Shown here: in pieces, positions 16,407 to 25,344 of the stretch
Numbering within the stretch: the first letter of the stretch is position 1
How the letters are laid out: the number at the start of each line of letters is the position of its first letter
Origin: Billgrantia lactosivorans
Lineage (GTDB): Bacteria; Pseudomonadota; Gammaproteobacteria; Pseudomonadales; Halomonadaceae
Assembly (NCBI RefSeq): GCF_003254665.1
Contig: NZ_QHGY01000001.1
Coordinates: 310,001-374,000 of the forward strand
DNA length: 64,000 bases
Reading direction: 5' to 3'
Position numbers and translations under genes: made by a program
Notes under the pieces: model-generated
Database searches by the model: none
Told to the model about the DNA's origin: nothing
The model's input: only the letters and a program-made list of their open reading frames with translations

Positions 16407-17155
16407 GGCGTTGCCAGCGCCTGGAAAGCCTGGCGAATCGCGCGCACCGACGCCACCGACTCGGGGTTGTCGCCGTGCACGCAGAGGGTGTCGCAGGGCA
16501 GCTGCAACGGCGTGCCGTCGATGGCCTCCAGGGGCTCGCCGCGGGCCAGGCTCACGGCCTGGGCGACGATGGTCGACTGGTCGTGATGAACCGCACCGGG
16601 CTGGCGCCGCGAGACGAGATGGCCGGTGGCGTCGTAGGCACGATCGGCGAAGGTCTCGAACCAGATCGTGATGCCCATTTCCTGTGCCAAGCGGCGGCTC
16701 GGCGCCGGGTCGGCGGTCGCCATCACCATCAGCGGCAGACCGGCGTCGTAGCTGCGCACTGCGCGCATCACGGCGCGCAGCAGCTCGGGATCGCGGGCCA
16801 TGTCGTTGTACAGTGCGCCATGCGGCTTGACGTAGCGAATAACGGTACCTTCGGCCTGGCAGATGCCGGCCAGCGCCCCGACTTGATAGAGCACCAGATC
16901 CTCGACCTCTTCGGCTGAGCAGGCCATGGAGCGACGTCCGAACCCCATCAGGTCGGGGTAGGCGGGATGGGCCCCGACCCTGACGCCGTGCGCCACCGCG
17001 AGTCGCACCGTGCGCCGCATCACATGGGGGTCCGAGGCGTGGTAACCGCAGGCGATGTTGGCACAATCGACGTAGGGCATGACCTCGCTGTCGAGCCCCA
17101 GCGAATAGTTGCCGAAGCTTTCGCCCATGTCGCAATTGAGCAGGGGGACGGCCAT
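16403..17155 (-). CDS. pxpA: 5-oxoprolinase subunit PxpA (LamB/YcsF family)
   Basis: A 250-residue YcsF-family protein, the third subunit of 5-oxoprolinase. The family N-terminus [22 protein letters not shown] with a conserved histidine, [26 protein letters not shown] and the C-terminal CVHGDNPE are all present. The ATG at 17155 is chosen because AGGAG lies 5 nt upstream and matches the usual N-terminus; a longer TTG start at 17182 is possible but less likely. First gene of pxpABC, transcribed away from the VOC/LysR genes. Confidence 0.93.
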   Translation of the reverse strand: MAVPLLNCDMGESFGNYSLGLDSEVMPYVDCANIACGYHASDPHVMRRTVRLAVAHGVRVGAHPAYPDLMGFGRRSMACSAEEVEDLVLYQVGALAGICQAEGTVIRYVKPHGALYNDMARDPELLRAVMRAVRSYDAGLPLMVMATADPAPSRRLAQEMGITIWFETFADRAYDATGHLVSRRQPGAVHHDQSTIVAQAVSLARGEPLEAIDGTPLQLPCDTLCVHGDNPESVASVRAIRQAFQALATP

Positions 17156-17205
17156 GGCGACTCCTGTGTCAGGCAGTGTCAAGGTCTATTCTTGTAGCGA
17201 ATCCC

Positions 17206-17235
17206 ACTATATGAAGCGCGCTTTTCCATTGCCAA
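17206..17235 (-). promoter_or_regulatory. Predicted sigma70 promoter of pxpABC
   Basis: On the minus strand TTGGCA (17230-17235) and TATAGT (17206-17211) are separated by 18 nt, about 50 nt before the pxpA start. The region is distinctly more AT-rich than the surrounding genes. The candidate operator at 17245-17267 lies directly upstream of the -35 element. Confidence 0.6.
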
Positions 17236-17244
17236 TCGTTTTTC

Positions 17245-17267
17245 ACGATACTCGATATCGGCATCGT
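17245..17267. promoter_or_regulatory. 23-bp imperfect palindrome, candidate LysR operator
   Basis: ACGAT arms (17245-17249) are mirrored by ATCGT (17263-17267) around a central perfect CGATATCG (17253-17260). The centre is about 57 bp upstream of the inferred pxpA transcription start, close to the -65 region where LysR-type regulators usually bind. The LysR gene at 17822 is the obvious candidate protein. The link is inferred. Confidence 0.5.
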
Positions 17268-17297
17268 CTATCATATTGTTATTCGGTGGAAAAATGG

Positions 17298-17326
17298 TTG
17301 ACCTCGTCACTCTCAGGGATTATCAA
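17298..17326 (+). promoter_or_regulatory. Predicted sigma70 promoter of the VOC/LysR genes
   Basis: TTGACC (17298-17303) and TATCAA (17321-17326) are spaced by 17 nt, upstream of the VOC gene start. The -35 matches consensus at 5 of 6 positions; the -10 is weaker. Confidence 0.5.
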
Positions 17327-17371
17327 TGAAGGGAATCGCGACCTTATAACGTCAACAACAGGAGTCCCCTC

Positions 17372-17809
17372 ATGGCGGTTAAAGATCCCTTCCACCTGGC
17401 CGTCCAGGTGCACGACCTCGACCAGGCCCGGCGCTTCTATGGCGATTTCCTCGGCTGTCCCGAGGGCCGCTCGTCCGACAGCTGGGTCGATTTCGACCTC
17501 TTCGGCCATCAGTTCGTCTGCCACCTCAACCCGGCGCTGAAGGACAACCCGGTCGCCAGCCACAAGAACCCCGTCGACGGCCATGGCGTGCCGGTACCGC
17601 ATTTCGGCGTGGTCCTGGAAATGGATGCCTGGGAGCGACTCGCGCAGAAGCTGCGCGATCACGGCGTGACCTTCGAGATCGAGCCCTACATCCGCTTCAA
17701 GGGCGAGGCGGGCGAGCAGGCGACCATGTTCTTCTACGACCCTTCCGGTAACGCCCTGGAGTTCAAGGCATTCAAGAACCGCGAAGCGCAGCTTTTCAAG
17801 AAGGCTTGA
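17372..17809 (+). CDS. VOC-family (glyoxalase/dioxygenase-fold) protein
   Basis: A 145-residue protein with two beta-alpha-beta-beta-beta VOC modules. [22 protein letters not shown] carries the first metal-type histidine, [14 protein letters not shown] starts the second module, and the last beta strand [14 protein letters not shown] gives the conserved glutamate. The usual His/His/Glu metal ligands are therefore largely present, so it is probably metal-dependent. The reaction is not predictable. It shares a control region with divergent pxpABC and is 12 bp from the LysR gene. An AGGAG ribosome-binding site precedes the ATG. Confidence 0.85.
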   Translation: MAVKDPFHLAVQVHDLDQARRFYGDFLGCPEGRSSDSWVDFDLFGHQFVCHLNPALKDNPVASHKNPVDGHGVPVPHFGVVLEMDAWERLAQKLRDHGVTFEIEPYIRFKGEAGEQATMFFYDPSGNALEFKAFKNREAQLFKKA

Positions 17810-17821
17810 GCCGGCATCCCG

Positions 17822-18799
17822 ATGCTCGACTTCAAGGAACTTGAAGCGTTTGTCTGGGCGGTCAGGCTGGGCTCCTTCCGCAAGGCGGCGGAGCGCCTGC
17901 ACCTGACCCAGCCCTCGGTCTCGGAGCGCATCTCGCGCCTCGAGGGAAGCGTCGGCGAGGTGCTGCTGGAACGCTCGGCCAGGCCCATCCAGCCCACCAT
18001 GCGCGGGCGAGAATTCTTCCAGCACGCGGAACGGCTGCTGCAGCAGCGTGACGAGGCGCTGCGGATGTTCGACGACGAGGAGAGCTATTCCGCGCCGCTG
18101 CGGCTGGGCGTGATCGAGACCATCGCCCACAGCTGGCTGCCCGACTTCATGCGCAGCCTGACACAGCGCTACCCCCAGCTCACCATCGAGCTGAGCGTCG
18201 ATTACTCGCCGGCGCTCAACCGGCGACTGGCCAGGAACGACCTCGACATCCTGCTCGCCATGAACGGCTATCTCGCCCCCGACCGCGTCGACCAGGTATC
18301 GCTCAGCCCTTATGAGATGGGCATGTTCGTCTCGCCCGACCATGTACCGATGCTGGACGCCAGCCCCGAGCGCTGGCTGCTCGGGCTGCCCTTCATTTCC
18401 TTCGGCAAGAAGGCACGACCCTACGAGGAGCTGCTTGCCTATCTGGCCCGGCAAGGTCTCGAGCAGCCGCGCATCCACAGCGTGAGCACGCTGATGACCA
18501 TCGCGCGCATGACCATGGAGGGGCTCGGTATCGGCGCCCTGCCGGTCGCCACCGTGCTCGACGAATGGCGAAGCGGCAAGCTTTATCGCCTGGCACTGCC
18601 GTCTCCGCTGCCCGACATGCACTACGACGTCATCTGGCGGCCGGCCAGCCATCCGCGCTTCTGCCGCAGCGTCGGTGTGCTGGCCCAGGCGTGCGCCCGG
18701 CGCTACGCCAGGGCACGCGGCGAGGAACTGGCCCGCAGCGATTTTCCCGGCCGTTGGGTGCGGCCACAACGACCCTCGACACACCCATTGGCAACATGA
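17822..18799 (+). CDS. LysR-family transcriptional regulator
   Basis: A 325-residue LysR-type regulator with an N-terminal helix-turn-helix (about 1-60; GSFRKAAERLHLTQPSVSER) and a periplasmic-binding-protein-like effector domain. It sits between the VOC gene and the TRAP transporter and near divergent pxpABC, so it most likely controls this whole set. The C-terminal tail of about 20 residues is rich in Arg/Pro and longer than usual. The effector might be 5-oxoproline, which is an inference. Confidence 0.9.
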   Translation: MLDFKELEAFVWAVRLGSFRKAAERLHLTQPSVSERISRLEGSVGEVLLERSARPIQPTMRGREFFQHAERLLQQRDEALRMFDDEESYSAPLRLGVIETIAHSWLPDFMRSLTQRYPQLTIELSVDYSPALNRRLARNDLDILLAMNGYLAPDRVDQVSLSPYEMGMFVSPDHVPMLDASPERWLLGLPFISFGKKARPYEELLAYLARQGLEQPRIHSVSTLMTIARMTMEGLGIGALPVATVLDEWRSGKLYRLALPSPLPDMHYDVIWRPASHPRFCRSVGVLAQACARRYARARGEELARSDFPGRWVRPQRPSTHPLAT

Positions 18800-18834
18800 C
18801 CGCAACCCGTAGAAATCCAACAAGAGAGAACGTC

Positions 18835-19818
18835 ATGAACAAGATCCTGTCCCGCTCCCTGCTGCTGGCTACCGCCTGCTCGCTTGCCGCCACGGCCTCG
18901 GCCGCCGAATGGACCATGGCGACCCCCTATGGCGATGCCAGCTTCCATACCAAGAACGCCAAGCAGTTCGCCGAAGACGTGGCAGAGGCCACGGGGGGCG
19001 AGCTGACCATCAACGTGCACAGCGGCGGCTCGCTGGTGGCCCACGGCGAGATCAAGCCGTCGGTGCGCCGTGGCACCATCGAAGCCGGCGAGGTCTTTCT
19101 CTCCACCCTGTCCAACGAGGACCCCATCTTCGAGGTCGATACCCTGCCGGGCGTGGCCGGGAGCTACGAGGAGGCCTTTGCGCTGTGGGAGACCACCAAG
19201 CCGCTGATCAGCGAGCTGTTCGCCAACCAGGGCATGATGCCGCTGTACGCCGTGGCCTGGCCGGCCCAGGGGATTTACACCGACTTCGAGCTCAACGACC
19301 CGGAGCAGTTCGAGGGCCTGCGCGTACGCGCACCGAACATCAACACCCAGCGTTTCGTCGACAACCTCGGCGGCAGCCCCACCGAGACCGAGGAGTCCGA
19401 CATCCCCACCGCGTTCAGCACCGGCCGCGTGGATGCCATGATCACCTCGAGTTCCACCGGCAACTCGATGACGGCATGGGACTACGTCTCCCACTACACC
19501 GACGCCAACCTGTGGCTGCCGAAGAACATCGTCTTCATCAATCAGCGCGCCTTCGATCGTCTCGACGAGGCGACCCAGGAAGCGTTGCTGGAAGCGGCCG
19601 CACGAGCCGAGGAACGTGGCTGGCAGATGAGCCGCGACGACAACCAGGCCAGCCTCGAGGCGCTCGAGGAGAACGGCATCACCGTCTCGAAGCCGAACGA
19701 CGACGTCGCCGCCGCCCTGCAGGAGGCGGGCGACCAGCTGTTCGCCGACTGGCAGGAGCGCGCCGACGATCAGTCCCTGGAGGTCCTCGAGGAGTACCGC
19801 GAACAGCGCGGCAACTGA
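18835..19818 (+). CDS. TRAP transporter substrate-binding protein (DctP family)
   Basis: A 327-residue periplasmic receptor. The signal peptide (1-23) ends at ATASAA before EWTMATPYGD. The family arginine is in the segment FEGLRVRAPNINTQRFVDNLGG, with the substrate-binding pattern IPTAFSTGRVDAMITSS. Solute-binding proteins of this family bind carboxylates through that arginine. It is followed by the small and large permease genes, giving a complete DctPQM system. The neighbouring 5-oxoprolinase operon and LysR gene suggest a carboxylate such as pyroglutamate, but the sequence does not prove this. Confidence 0.93.
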   Translation: MNKILSRSLLLATACSLAATASAAEWTMATPYGDASFHTKNAKQFAEDVAEATGGELTINVHSGGSLVAHGEIKPSVRRGTIEAGEVFLSTLSNEDPIFEVDTLPGVAGSYEEAFALWETTKPLISELFANQGMMPLYAVAWPAQGIYTDFELNDPEQFEGLRVRAPNINTQRFVDNLGGSPTETEESDIPTAFSTGRVDAMITSSSTGNSMTAWDYVSHYTDANLWLPKNIVFINQRAFDRLDEATQEALLEAAARAEERGWQMSRDDNQASLEALEENGITVSKPNDDVAAALQEAGDQLFADWQERADDQSLEVLEEYREQRGN

Positions 19819-19882
19819 TCGCCGTCATCACCACGGCGTGGCGGACACCCCGCCACGCCCCTGCACCAAGCGAGGCCCGGCC

Positions 19883-20446
19883 ATGACGTTCAAGTTCACA
19901 GCGCTTTACCGCCTGGGCGCCTGGGGGGCTGCCGCCTGCATGGTAGCCATCTGCGCCCTCGTTGCCCTTCAGGTCACCTTTCGCCTGGTCGATGCCCTGC
20001 TGGTGCTGGTCGGCCTCGGTCGCCTGGGCCTGGGCTTGACCGGCGTGTCGGAGTTTGCCGCCTACCTGTTGGTGGGGGCGACCTTCCTGGGGCTCGCCTA
20101 TACCTTCGTTCACCACGCGCACATCCGCGTCACGCTGCTGCTCTCGCGGCTGCCGGCGGCGCCACGCGCCTGGGTCGAGGTCTTCTGCCTGCTGGTGGCG
20201 CTGGTCATCAGCCTGCTGCTCGGCTATGGGCTGGTCGAACTCGCCCGCGAGAGCCGTGCGTTCGATGACGTCTCCTCGGGATTCCTGTCGATACCCCTGT
20301 GGATCCCGCAGACGATACTGGCCACCGGGGTGGGCCTGCTGTGCCTGGCGCTGGCAGAAGCCCTGGTGATGACGGTGCGGATCGCCATCCGCGAGCCGGA
20401 CCGTTTCCGTGAAGCGACCGCCACCGACGACAGTGAAACTCACTGA
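19883..20446 (+). CDS. TRAP transporter small permease (DctQ family)
   Basis: A 187-residue membrane protein with four predicted helices (about 14-34, 57-80, 98-120, 138-165), the normal DctQ topology. The conserved SEFAAYLLVGATFLGLAYTF segment with the following HIRV motif is visible. It pairs with the large permease 31 bp downstream. The ATG at 19883 follows GCGAGG; an earlier in-frame ATG (19838) would add 15 unlikely residues. Confidence 0.9.
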   Translation: MTFKFTALYRLGAWGAAACMVAICALVALQVTFRLVDALLVLVGLGRLGLGLTGVSEFAAYLLVGATFLGLAYTFVHHAHIRVTLLLSRLPAAPRAWVEVFCLLVALVISLLLGYGLVELARESRAFDDVSSGFLSIPLWIPQTILATGVGLLCLALAEALVMTVRIAIREPDRFREATATDDSETH

Positions 20447-20477
20447 GGCTCGCCTCAACCACACGGAGTAGCAACAC

Positions 20478-21782
20478 GTGCTGATACTCAGTCTGGCTAC
20501 CATCGCCACGTTGGCGATCCTGCTCGGCAGCGGGGTGTGGATCGCCTTCGCCCTGATCGGTACCGCCTGGATCGTGCTGGCGTTCTTCAGCCCCTTCGCG
20601 CCGGGCCCGATTCTGGCCTCCGATTTCTGGGGCGCCAGCTACGGCTGGGACCTGACCGCCCTGCCGATGTTCATCTGGATGGGCGAGATCCTGTTCCGTT
20701 CGGGGCTCGCCGACAACATGTTCCGCGGCCTTTCGCCCTGGCTCAACCGCCTGCCGGGCCGCCTGCTGCATACCAACATCCTTGGCAGCGGCATGTTCGC
20801 CGCGGTGTGCGGTTCCTCGGCGGCCACCTGCGCCACGGTGGGCAAGATGACCCTGCCGGAACTGGAGCGCCGCGGCTACGACAGCAACATGGCCATCGGC
20901 ACCCTGGCCAGCGCCTCCACGCTCGGCCTGCTGATTCCGCCCTCCATCGTGCTGATCGTCTACGGCGTGGTCACCGAGCAGTCGATCTCGCGGCTGTTCA
21001 TGGCCGGCATCGGCCCTGGGCTGATGATCCTCACGCTGTTCATGGGCTATCTCGTGGCCTGGTCGCTGCTTCACGGCAATCGCCGCGGGCTCACCGGCCA
21101 GGACGAATCCCGGCTGCCGCTGGGACGCAAGCTGCGCCAGACGCTGGAGCTCGTGCCGATCCTGCTGCTGATCGCCGGCATCATCGTGTCGATCTACGGC
21201 GGGCTGGCTTCCCCCACCGAAGCGGCGGCGGTCGGGGTGGTGCTGTCGATGCTGATCGCCCGCTGGAACGGCAGCTTCGATGCCGCCATCTTCAAGGCCT
21301 CGCTGTTCGCCGCCATTCGCACCGCCTGCATGATCGCCTTCATCATCGCCGCGGCCTCGTTCCTGACCTCGGCCATGGGCTTTACCCAGGTGCCCATGCA
21401 ACTGGCCCGCGCCATCGGCGAGATGGGCCTGTCGCCGACCATGCTGCTGGTGGCCCTGACCCTGCTGCTGCTGGTCATGGGCTGCTTTCTCGACGGGATC
21501 TCGCTGATCCTGCTGGTGACCGCCATCATCATGCCGCTGGTGGATGCCGCCGGTTTCGACCTGATCTGGTTCGGCATCTACCTGGTCATCGTGGTGGAGA
21601 TGTCGCAGATCACGCCGCCGGTGGGCTTCAACCTGTTCGTGATCCAGGGCCTGACGGGCAAGGACATCGTGACCATCACCAAGGCCACCCTGCCCTTCTT
21701 CCTGCTGATGCTGCTGGCGATCGCGCTGATGCACCTCTTCCCGGAGATCGCGCTGTACCTGCCCCAGAGCATGACCCGCTAG
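20478..21782 (+). CDS. TRAP transporter large permease (DctM family)
   Basis: A 434-residue, about 12-helix permease that couples Na+ to substrate uptake. DctM signatures include CGSSAATCATVGKMTLPELERRGYD (seen across 20811-20880), the IPPSIVLIVYGVVTEQSISRLF loop and EMSQITPPVGFNLFVIQG near the end. The start is GTG behind a GGAG element. It completes the DctPQM operon and ends 4 bp from the convergent kinase-like gene, with no room for an independent terminator. Confidence 0.93.
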   Translation: MLILSLATIATLAILLGSGVWIAFALIGTAWIVLAFFSPFAPGPILASDFWGASYGWDLTALPMFIWMGEILFRSGLADNMFRGLSPWLNRLPGRLLHTNILGSGMFAAVCGSSAATCATVGKMTLPELERRGYDSNMAIGTLASASTLGLLIPPSIVLIVYGVVTEQSISRLFMAGIGPGLMILTLFMGYLVAWSLLHGNRRGLTGQDESRLPLGRKLRQTLELVPILLLIAGIIVSIYGGLASPTEAAAVGVVLSMLIARWNGSFDAAIFKASLFAAIRTACMIAFIIAAASFLTSAMGFTQVPMQLARAIGEMGLSPTMLLVALTLLLLVMGCFLDGISLILLVTAIIMPLVDAAGFDLIWFGIYLVIVVEMSQITPPVGFNLFVIQGLTGKDIVTITKATLPFFLLMLLAIALMHLFPEIALYLPQSMTR

Positions 21783-21786
21783 ACGA

Positions 21787-23628
21787 CTAGGCCTGGGCCT
21801 CGCCGCCCCGCGCCTCCTCGCGCGGGTTGCGCGGATAGTAGCGCTCCGGCTGGCGCTCGACATGGGCGAAGAAGCGGGTGTCCTTGTAGGGCATCTTCAT
21901 GAAGCCCGACACCCCCAGCCCCTCGATGAGGCCCACCGCCTCGAGGATGTCCTCGAGGCGGTCGCGAAACTCGGCCTCGCGCGAGGGGTCGAGCAGGCGG
22001 TAGTAGCTGTGGATCTTGAGGTGCTGGGGCAGGGCCTCGAAGATGATCATGCCCGTGTGGTGGATCTCGTTGAGCGCCTCCAGCGAGGTGATGATCGTCT
22101 CCGGCAGCACCAGGAACTCCTCGGGGTCGGGGCCGTCCTCGAAGTAGCTGTGCAGCCGGCTGCGATCCTCCAGTTCGGGCACCGCGCTGACCTCGTAGCG
22201 CAGCCGCATGCCAGGCTCGACGACGAAGGGATGCGCCGGGCTCTCGCGATCGAGGTGAAGGGTGTCACGGGCGTTGAACAGGCAGCTCTTGAAGATGCCC
22301 TGGCGATAGATGGCTCGCGCCAGGTTGACCATGTTGTTGACGGCGGCGACGAAGGCCGGCTTGAGCCGGGTATCGTGCAGGTTCAGCGAGGTGTCGATGT
22401 AGACGCCGTCGGCTTCCCAGCGCACGGCGAGCCCCCCCACCACCGGGTACTTGCCCAGCCGACTCACTGCGGCGAGGAAGGCCTTCTCGGTCTCGCCCAT
22501 GCCCTGCATGAAGTTCTTGTAGTAGCGGTCGAGCTGCACGTCGTTGACGTCGTTGAGTGTCTCCCTGCCCCCCTCCTCGCGCAGGAAGGCCTTGCGCGAG
22601 CTGTAGACGACGGTATCGATCTCCCGGCTGGCGGGCCGCACCCAGGTCGGCAGCAGCGCCGTCTCCGGCGCTTCCGGCAGGTCGATCATCACCACCCGCG
22701 CCAGGCGCGGCATCTCGCGGATGAAGTGATCGCCCGCCCGCAGCCGTACGCGCGGGTCGGGGTCGAGCATGCCGTCGAGCATGCGCGCGAACTCCATGGG
22801 CAGGCCCAGGGAAGTGGCGGGGATGGCGCGATGGCCGAAGCGGCACGACTGCGCCGAGGCCAGCGCATACAGCGTGCCGGCCGCCCCCTGCTCGTCGAAG
22901 CGCGGGGACGACAAGGCGCCGTTGAGCTGCTCCTCGCCGATGAAGTAGACGTCGCCTAGGCGCGCATTGGTCTGCTGCAGGTTGTCCGACATCAGTTCCA
23001 TGACGTTGGCCGCCACGAACTGCTGGTTGGCGTCGAGCTGGGCGAATACCGACGAGCCCCAGTCGATCAGGGCCACGGCCTCGCGGCTTGCATCGAACAC
23101 CAGGTTGGAGGGCTTGATGTCACCGTGCACGATGGGTCGGCCCGCCGGCCCCGCCTCGCGGCGCAGGCTGCGCAGGATGTCGGCGAGCTGGTCGGCGATA
23201 CGCACCACCAGGCGCGGCGACAGGCGCCCCTGGCGCAGCGAGACCTCTTCCAGGTTGATCCCCGGGGCGCGCTGCATCACCAGGATCGACTGGTTGCGCA
23301 CGCGCTGGAAGGCGATCAGCCGCGGCACCCGGGGGTGGACGACCTGCTCCAGCATGAAGGCCTCCTCTTCGAGGCGATCCTGCAGCTGCTGGGGCAGGTT
23401 GACCCGGGTGAACTTGAAGACATACTCCTCGTCGTGGGCGGTGATGCCGGCGAAGACGAAGCCGTAGGCGCCCTTGCCGATCAGCTCGATGTCGCGGTAG
23501 CCCAGCTGCTCGAGCTGGGCCTGGCACAGCGCCACCCACGCCTTTAGCTTGCGCGCATCGTCGTGGCTGAGCAGGTAGATCGACTGCTCTTCGGGTATGT
23601 AGAACTGCTGCAGCGGCGCCTGTGACAT
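21787..23628 (-). CDS. Ser/Thr protein kinase-like protein encoded in the bkd operon
   Basis: A 613-residue soluble protein. Residues about 45-300 form a protein kinase domain with every key residue: Gly-rich loop GKGAYGFVF (51-59), ATP lysine K72 in VFKF, a glutamate-rich alphaC segment (EEEAF), catalytic loop HGDIKPSN (D170, K172, N175) and metal-binding D189 in DWG (replacing DFG). HGD replaces HRD, as in several bacterial kinases. Residues about 310-613 form an additional domain I do not recognise. No membrane helix is seen. The ATG lies 9 nt after the E2 stop, with GAGG of the stop region serving as ribosome-binding site, so it is coupled to the branched-chain oxoacid dehydrogenase genes. 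The substrate is unknown; E1alpha or E2 are candidates. Confidence 0.82.
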   Translation of the reverse strand: MSQAPLQQFYIPEEQSIYLLSHDDARKLKAWVALCQAQLEQLGYRDIELIGKGAYGFVFAGITAHDEEYVFKFTRVNLPQQLQDRLEEEAFMLEQVVHPRVPRLIAFQRVRNQSILVMQRAPGINLEEVSLRQGRLSPRLVVRIADQLADILRSLRREAGPAGRPIVHGDIKPSNLVFDASREAVALIDWGSSVFAQLDANQQFVAANVMELMSDNLQQTNARLGDVYFIGEEQLNGALSSPRFDEQGAAGTLYALASAQSCRFGHRAIPATSLGLPMEFARMLDGMLDPDPRVRLRAGDHFIREMPRLARVVMIDLPEAPETALLPTWVRPASREIDTVVYSSRKAFLREEGGRETLNDVNDVQLDRYYKNFMQGMGETEKAFLAAVSRLGKYPVVGGLAVRWEADGVYIDTSLNLHDTRLKPAFVAAVNNMVNLARAIYRQGIFKSCLFNARDTLHLDRESPAHPFVVEPGMRLRYEVSAVPELEDRSRLHSYFEDGPDPEEFLVLPETIITSLEALNEIHHTGMIIFEALPQHLKIHSYYRLLDPSREAEFRDRLEDILEAVGLIEGLGVSGFMKMPYKDTRFFAHVERQPERYYPRNPREEARGGEAQA

Positions 23629-23637
23629 GGACCGGCC

Positions 23638-25317
23638 TCAGCCTAGGTGAAGAAGCATGGTCTCCGGCGCTTCCAGGTATCCCTTCCAGGCGTTGCAGAA
23701 GCGTGCAATGGTGCCGCCGTCGATCACCCGGTGGTCGCCCGCCCAGGTCACCGTCAGGATCGCCCGCCTCACCACCTCGCCGCGTTCGTCGAAGCGCGGC
23801 AGCCATTGGCTCTTGCCGATGGCGACGATCGCCAGCTCCGGGGCATTGATGATCGGCGCCGCATAGGTACCCCCGAAGGCGCCGATGTTGGAGATGCTGA
23901 TGGTTCCCTCCTTGAGGTCCCCCTGAGCCACTCGGCCTTCGCGGGCGGCGGCGGTGAGGCGCTGGATCTCGCGCGCCACGTCGAGCAGGGTGCGCCGCTC
24001 GACGCCCTTGACGTTGGGCACGATCAGGCCCGCTTGGCTGTCCACGGCCATGCCCACGTTAACCGACGGCAGGTAGTGGATCTCGCTGACCTCGGGATTG
24101 AGCCGGGCATTGAGGATCGGCTCCTCGCGAACCGCCAGTGCCAGCGCCTTCATGAAGAACGGCATCAGCGTCAGGCGAACCTGCTGCGCCTCGGCCGCCG
24201 GCTTGAGCCGTTCGCGCAGCGCCAGCAGTTCGGTGACGTCGATCTCCTCGCCGTACTGAAAGTGCGGGATGGTGCTGGCCGACTCGACCATGCGCCGCGC
24301 CATCACCGCGCGTACGCCGCGGATCGGCTCGACCCTCACCTCGCCCGCGATGCTCGCTACCTCGTCGCGGGCGGGCCGTGACCTCGAGGGCGACGGCTCG
24401 ACGCCGTAGCCGGGGAGGCTCTCGGCAGGCTGTTCCTGCCCGGATCGAGCGTGCTCCAGCGACCCATCCAGATAGCGCAGCACGTCCTCCTTGAGCACGC
24501 GACCGTCCTTGCCCGAGCCGGCTATCGCCTCGAGCGACAGGCCATGCTCGCGCACCAGGCGGCGTACCGCGGGGCTGGCCGGAATGCGGCCGTAGGGGCC
24601 GCGGCCGCCGCCGGACGCAGGTACCACGCTCTCCATGCGCCCAGGCGCTTGTGCTACGCCGGGTTCGGAACCAGACGCCTCAGCGACGACGGTCTCCTCG
24701 CCTGACTCGCCATGAGCCGGCACATAGGCGAACAAGGGGGCGTGCACCTTGGCGACCTCGCCCTTGGGCACGTAGAGCTTGCTCACCGTGCCCGCCTCGG
24801 GGGCGGTGATCTCGACCAGCGCCTTGTCGGTCATCACGTCGACCAGCGGCTGGTCCTCGGCGATCGTCTCGCCCTCGGCCACACGCCACTCCACCACCTC
24901 GCATTCGACGATGCCCTCGCCGATATCGGGCAGAATGAAGTCCGTCGTCCTGGCTGACCCTGCGTCGGACGGCCCCGTCCGCGCAGCGCCGGGAGGGGGC
25001 GCTTCCGCGGCCGGGCTCGCCACCTCGTCCTGCGGCCGAGCGACAGGGCGCGGCGGCTCCGCTGCCTCGCCTTCCTGGTCGCCCACGGCCTCATAGGCGA
25101 ACAGCGGCGCATGCACCTTGGCGATCTCGCCCTTGGGCACGTAGAGCCTGGTGACGCGCCCGGCCTCGGGGGCGGTGATCTCGACCAGCGCCTTGTCGGT
25201 CATGACCTCGACCACCGGCTGGTCCTCCTCGATGACGTCGCCCTCGCCGACGCGCCACTCCACAATCTCGCATTCCACGATACCTTCGCCGATATCGGGC
25301 AGCATGAAATCGCTCAT
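23638..25317 (-). CDS. bkdB: Branched-chain 2-oxoacid dehydrogenase E2 (dihydrolipoamide acyltransferase) with two lipoyl domains
   Basis: A 559-residue E2 core that transfers the acyl group from lipoate to CoA. Domain order: lipoyl domain 1 (3-76, lipoyl lysine K42 in MTDKALVE), Pro/Ala/Glu linker, lipoyl domain 2 (126-199, K165 in the same motif), linker, peripheral subunit-binding domain (244-285, RIPASPAVRRLVREHGL) and catalytic domain ending in GDHRVIDGG (H529, D533). The Pseudomonas putida BkdB E2 has a single lipoyl domain (established knowledge), so the duplication is unusual. It follows E1alpha and E1beta and precedes the kinase-like gene. Confidence 0.93.
   Translation of the reverse strand: MSDFMLPDIGEGIVECEIVEWRVGEGDVIEEDQPVVEVMTDKALVEITAPEAGRVTRLYVPKGEIAKVHAPLFAYEAVGDQEGEAAEPPRPVARPQDEVASPAAEAPPPGAARTGPSDAGSARTTDFILPDIGEGIVECEVVEWRVAEGETIAEDQPLVDVMTDKALVEITAPEAGTVSKLYVPKGEVAKVHAPLFAYVPAHGESGEETVVAEASGSEPGVAQAPGRMESVVPASGGGRGPYGRIPASPAVRRLVREHGLSLEAIAGSGKDGRVLKEDVLRYLDGSLEHARSGQEQPAESLPGYGVEPSPSRSRPARDEVASIAGEVRVEPIRGVRAVMARRMVESASTIPHFQYGEEIDVTELLALRERLKPAAEAQQVRLTLMPFFMKALALAVREEPILNARLNPEVSEIHYLPSVNVGMAVDSQAGLIVPNVKGVERRTLLDVAREIQRLTAAAREGRVAQGDLKEGTISISNIGAFGGTYAAPIINAPELAIVAIGKSQWLPRFDERGEVVRRAILTVTWAGDHRVIDGGTIARFCNAWKGYLEAPETMLLHLG
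24721..24942 (-). repeat. Second lipoyl-domain coding repeat in bkdB
   Basis: This segment encodes lipoyl domain 2. The block at 24794-24834 is identical to 25163-25203 in the first copy. Differences elsewhere are conservative (for example GEGDVIEED versus AEGETIAED), which points to a fairly recent internal duplication or continuing gene conversion. Confidence 0.85.
25090..25311 (-). repeat. First lipoyl-domain coding repeat in bkdB
   Basis: This 222-bp segment encodes lipoyl domain 1. It closely resembles the segment encoding domain 2 and shares with it an identical 41-bp block (25163-25203) around the lipoyl lysine codon. Confidence 0.85.
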
Positions 25318-25344
25318 CGTTCTCTCCTGTCCTGATATCGGGCG

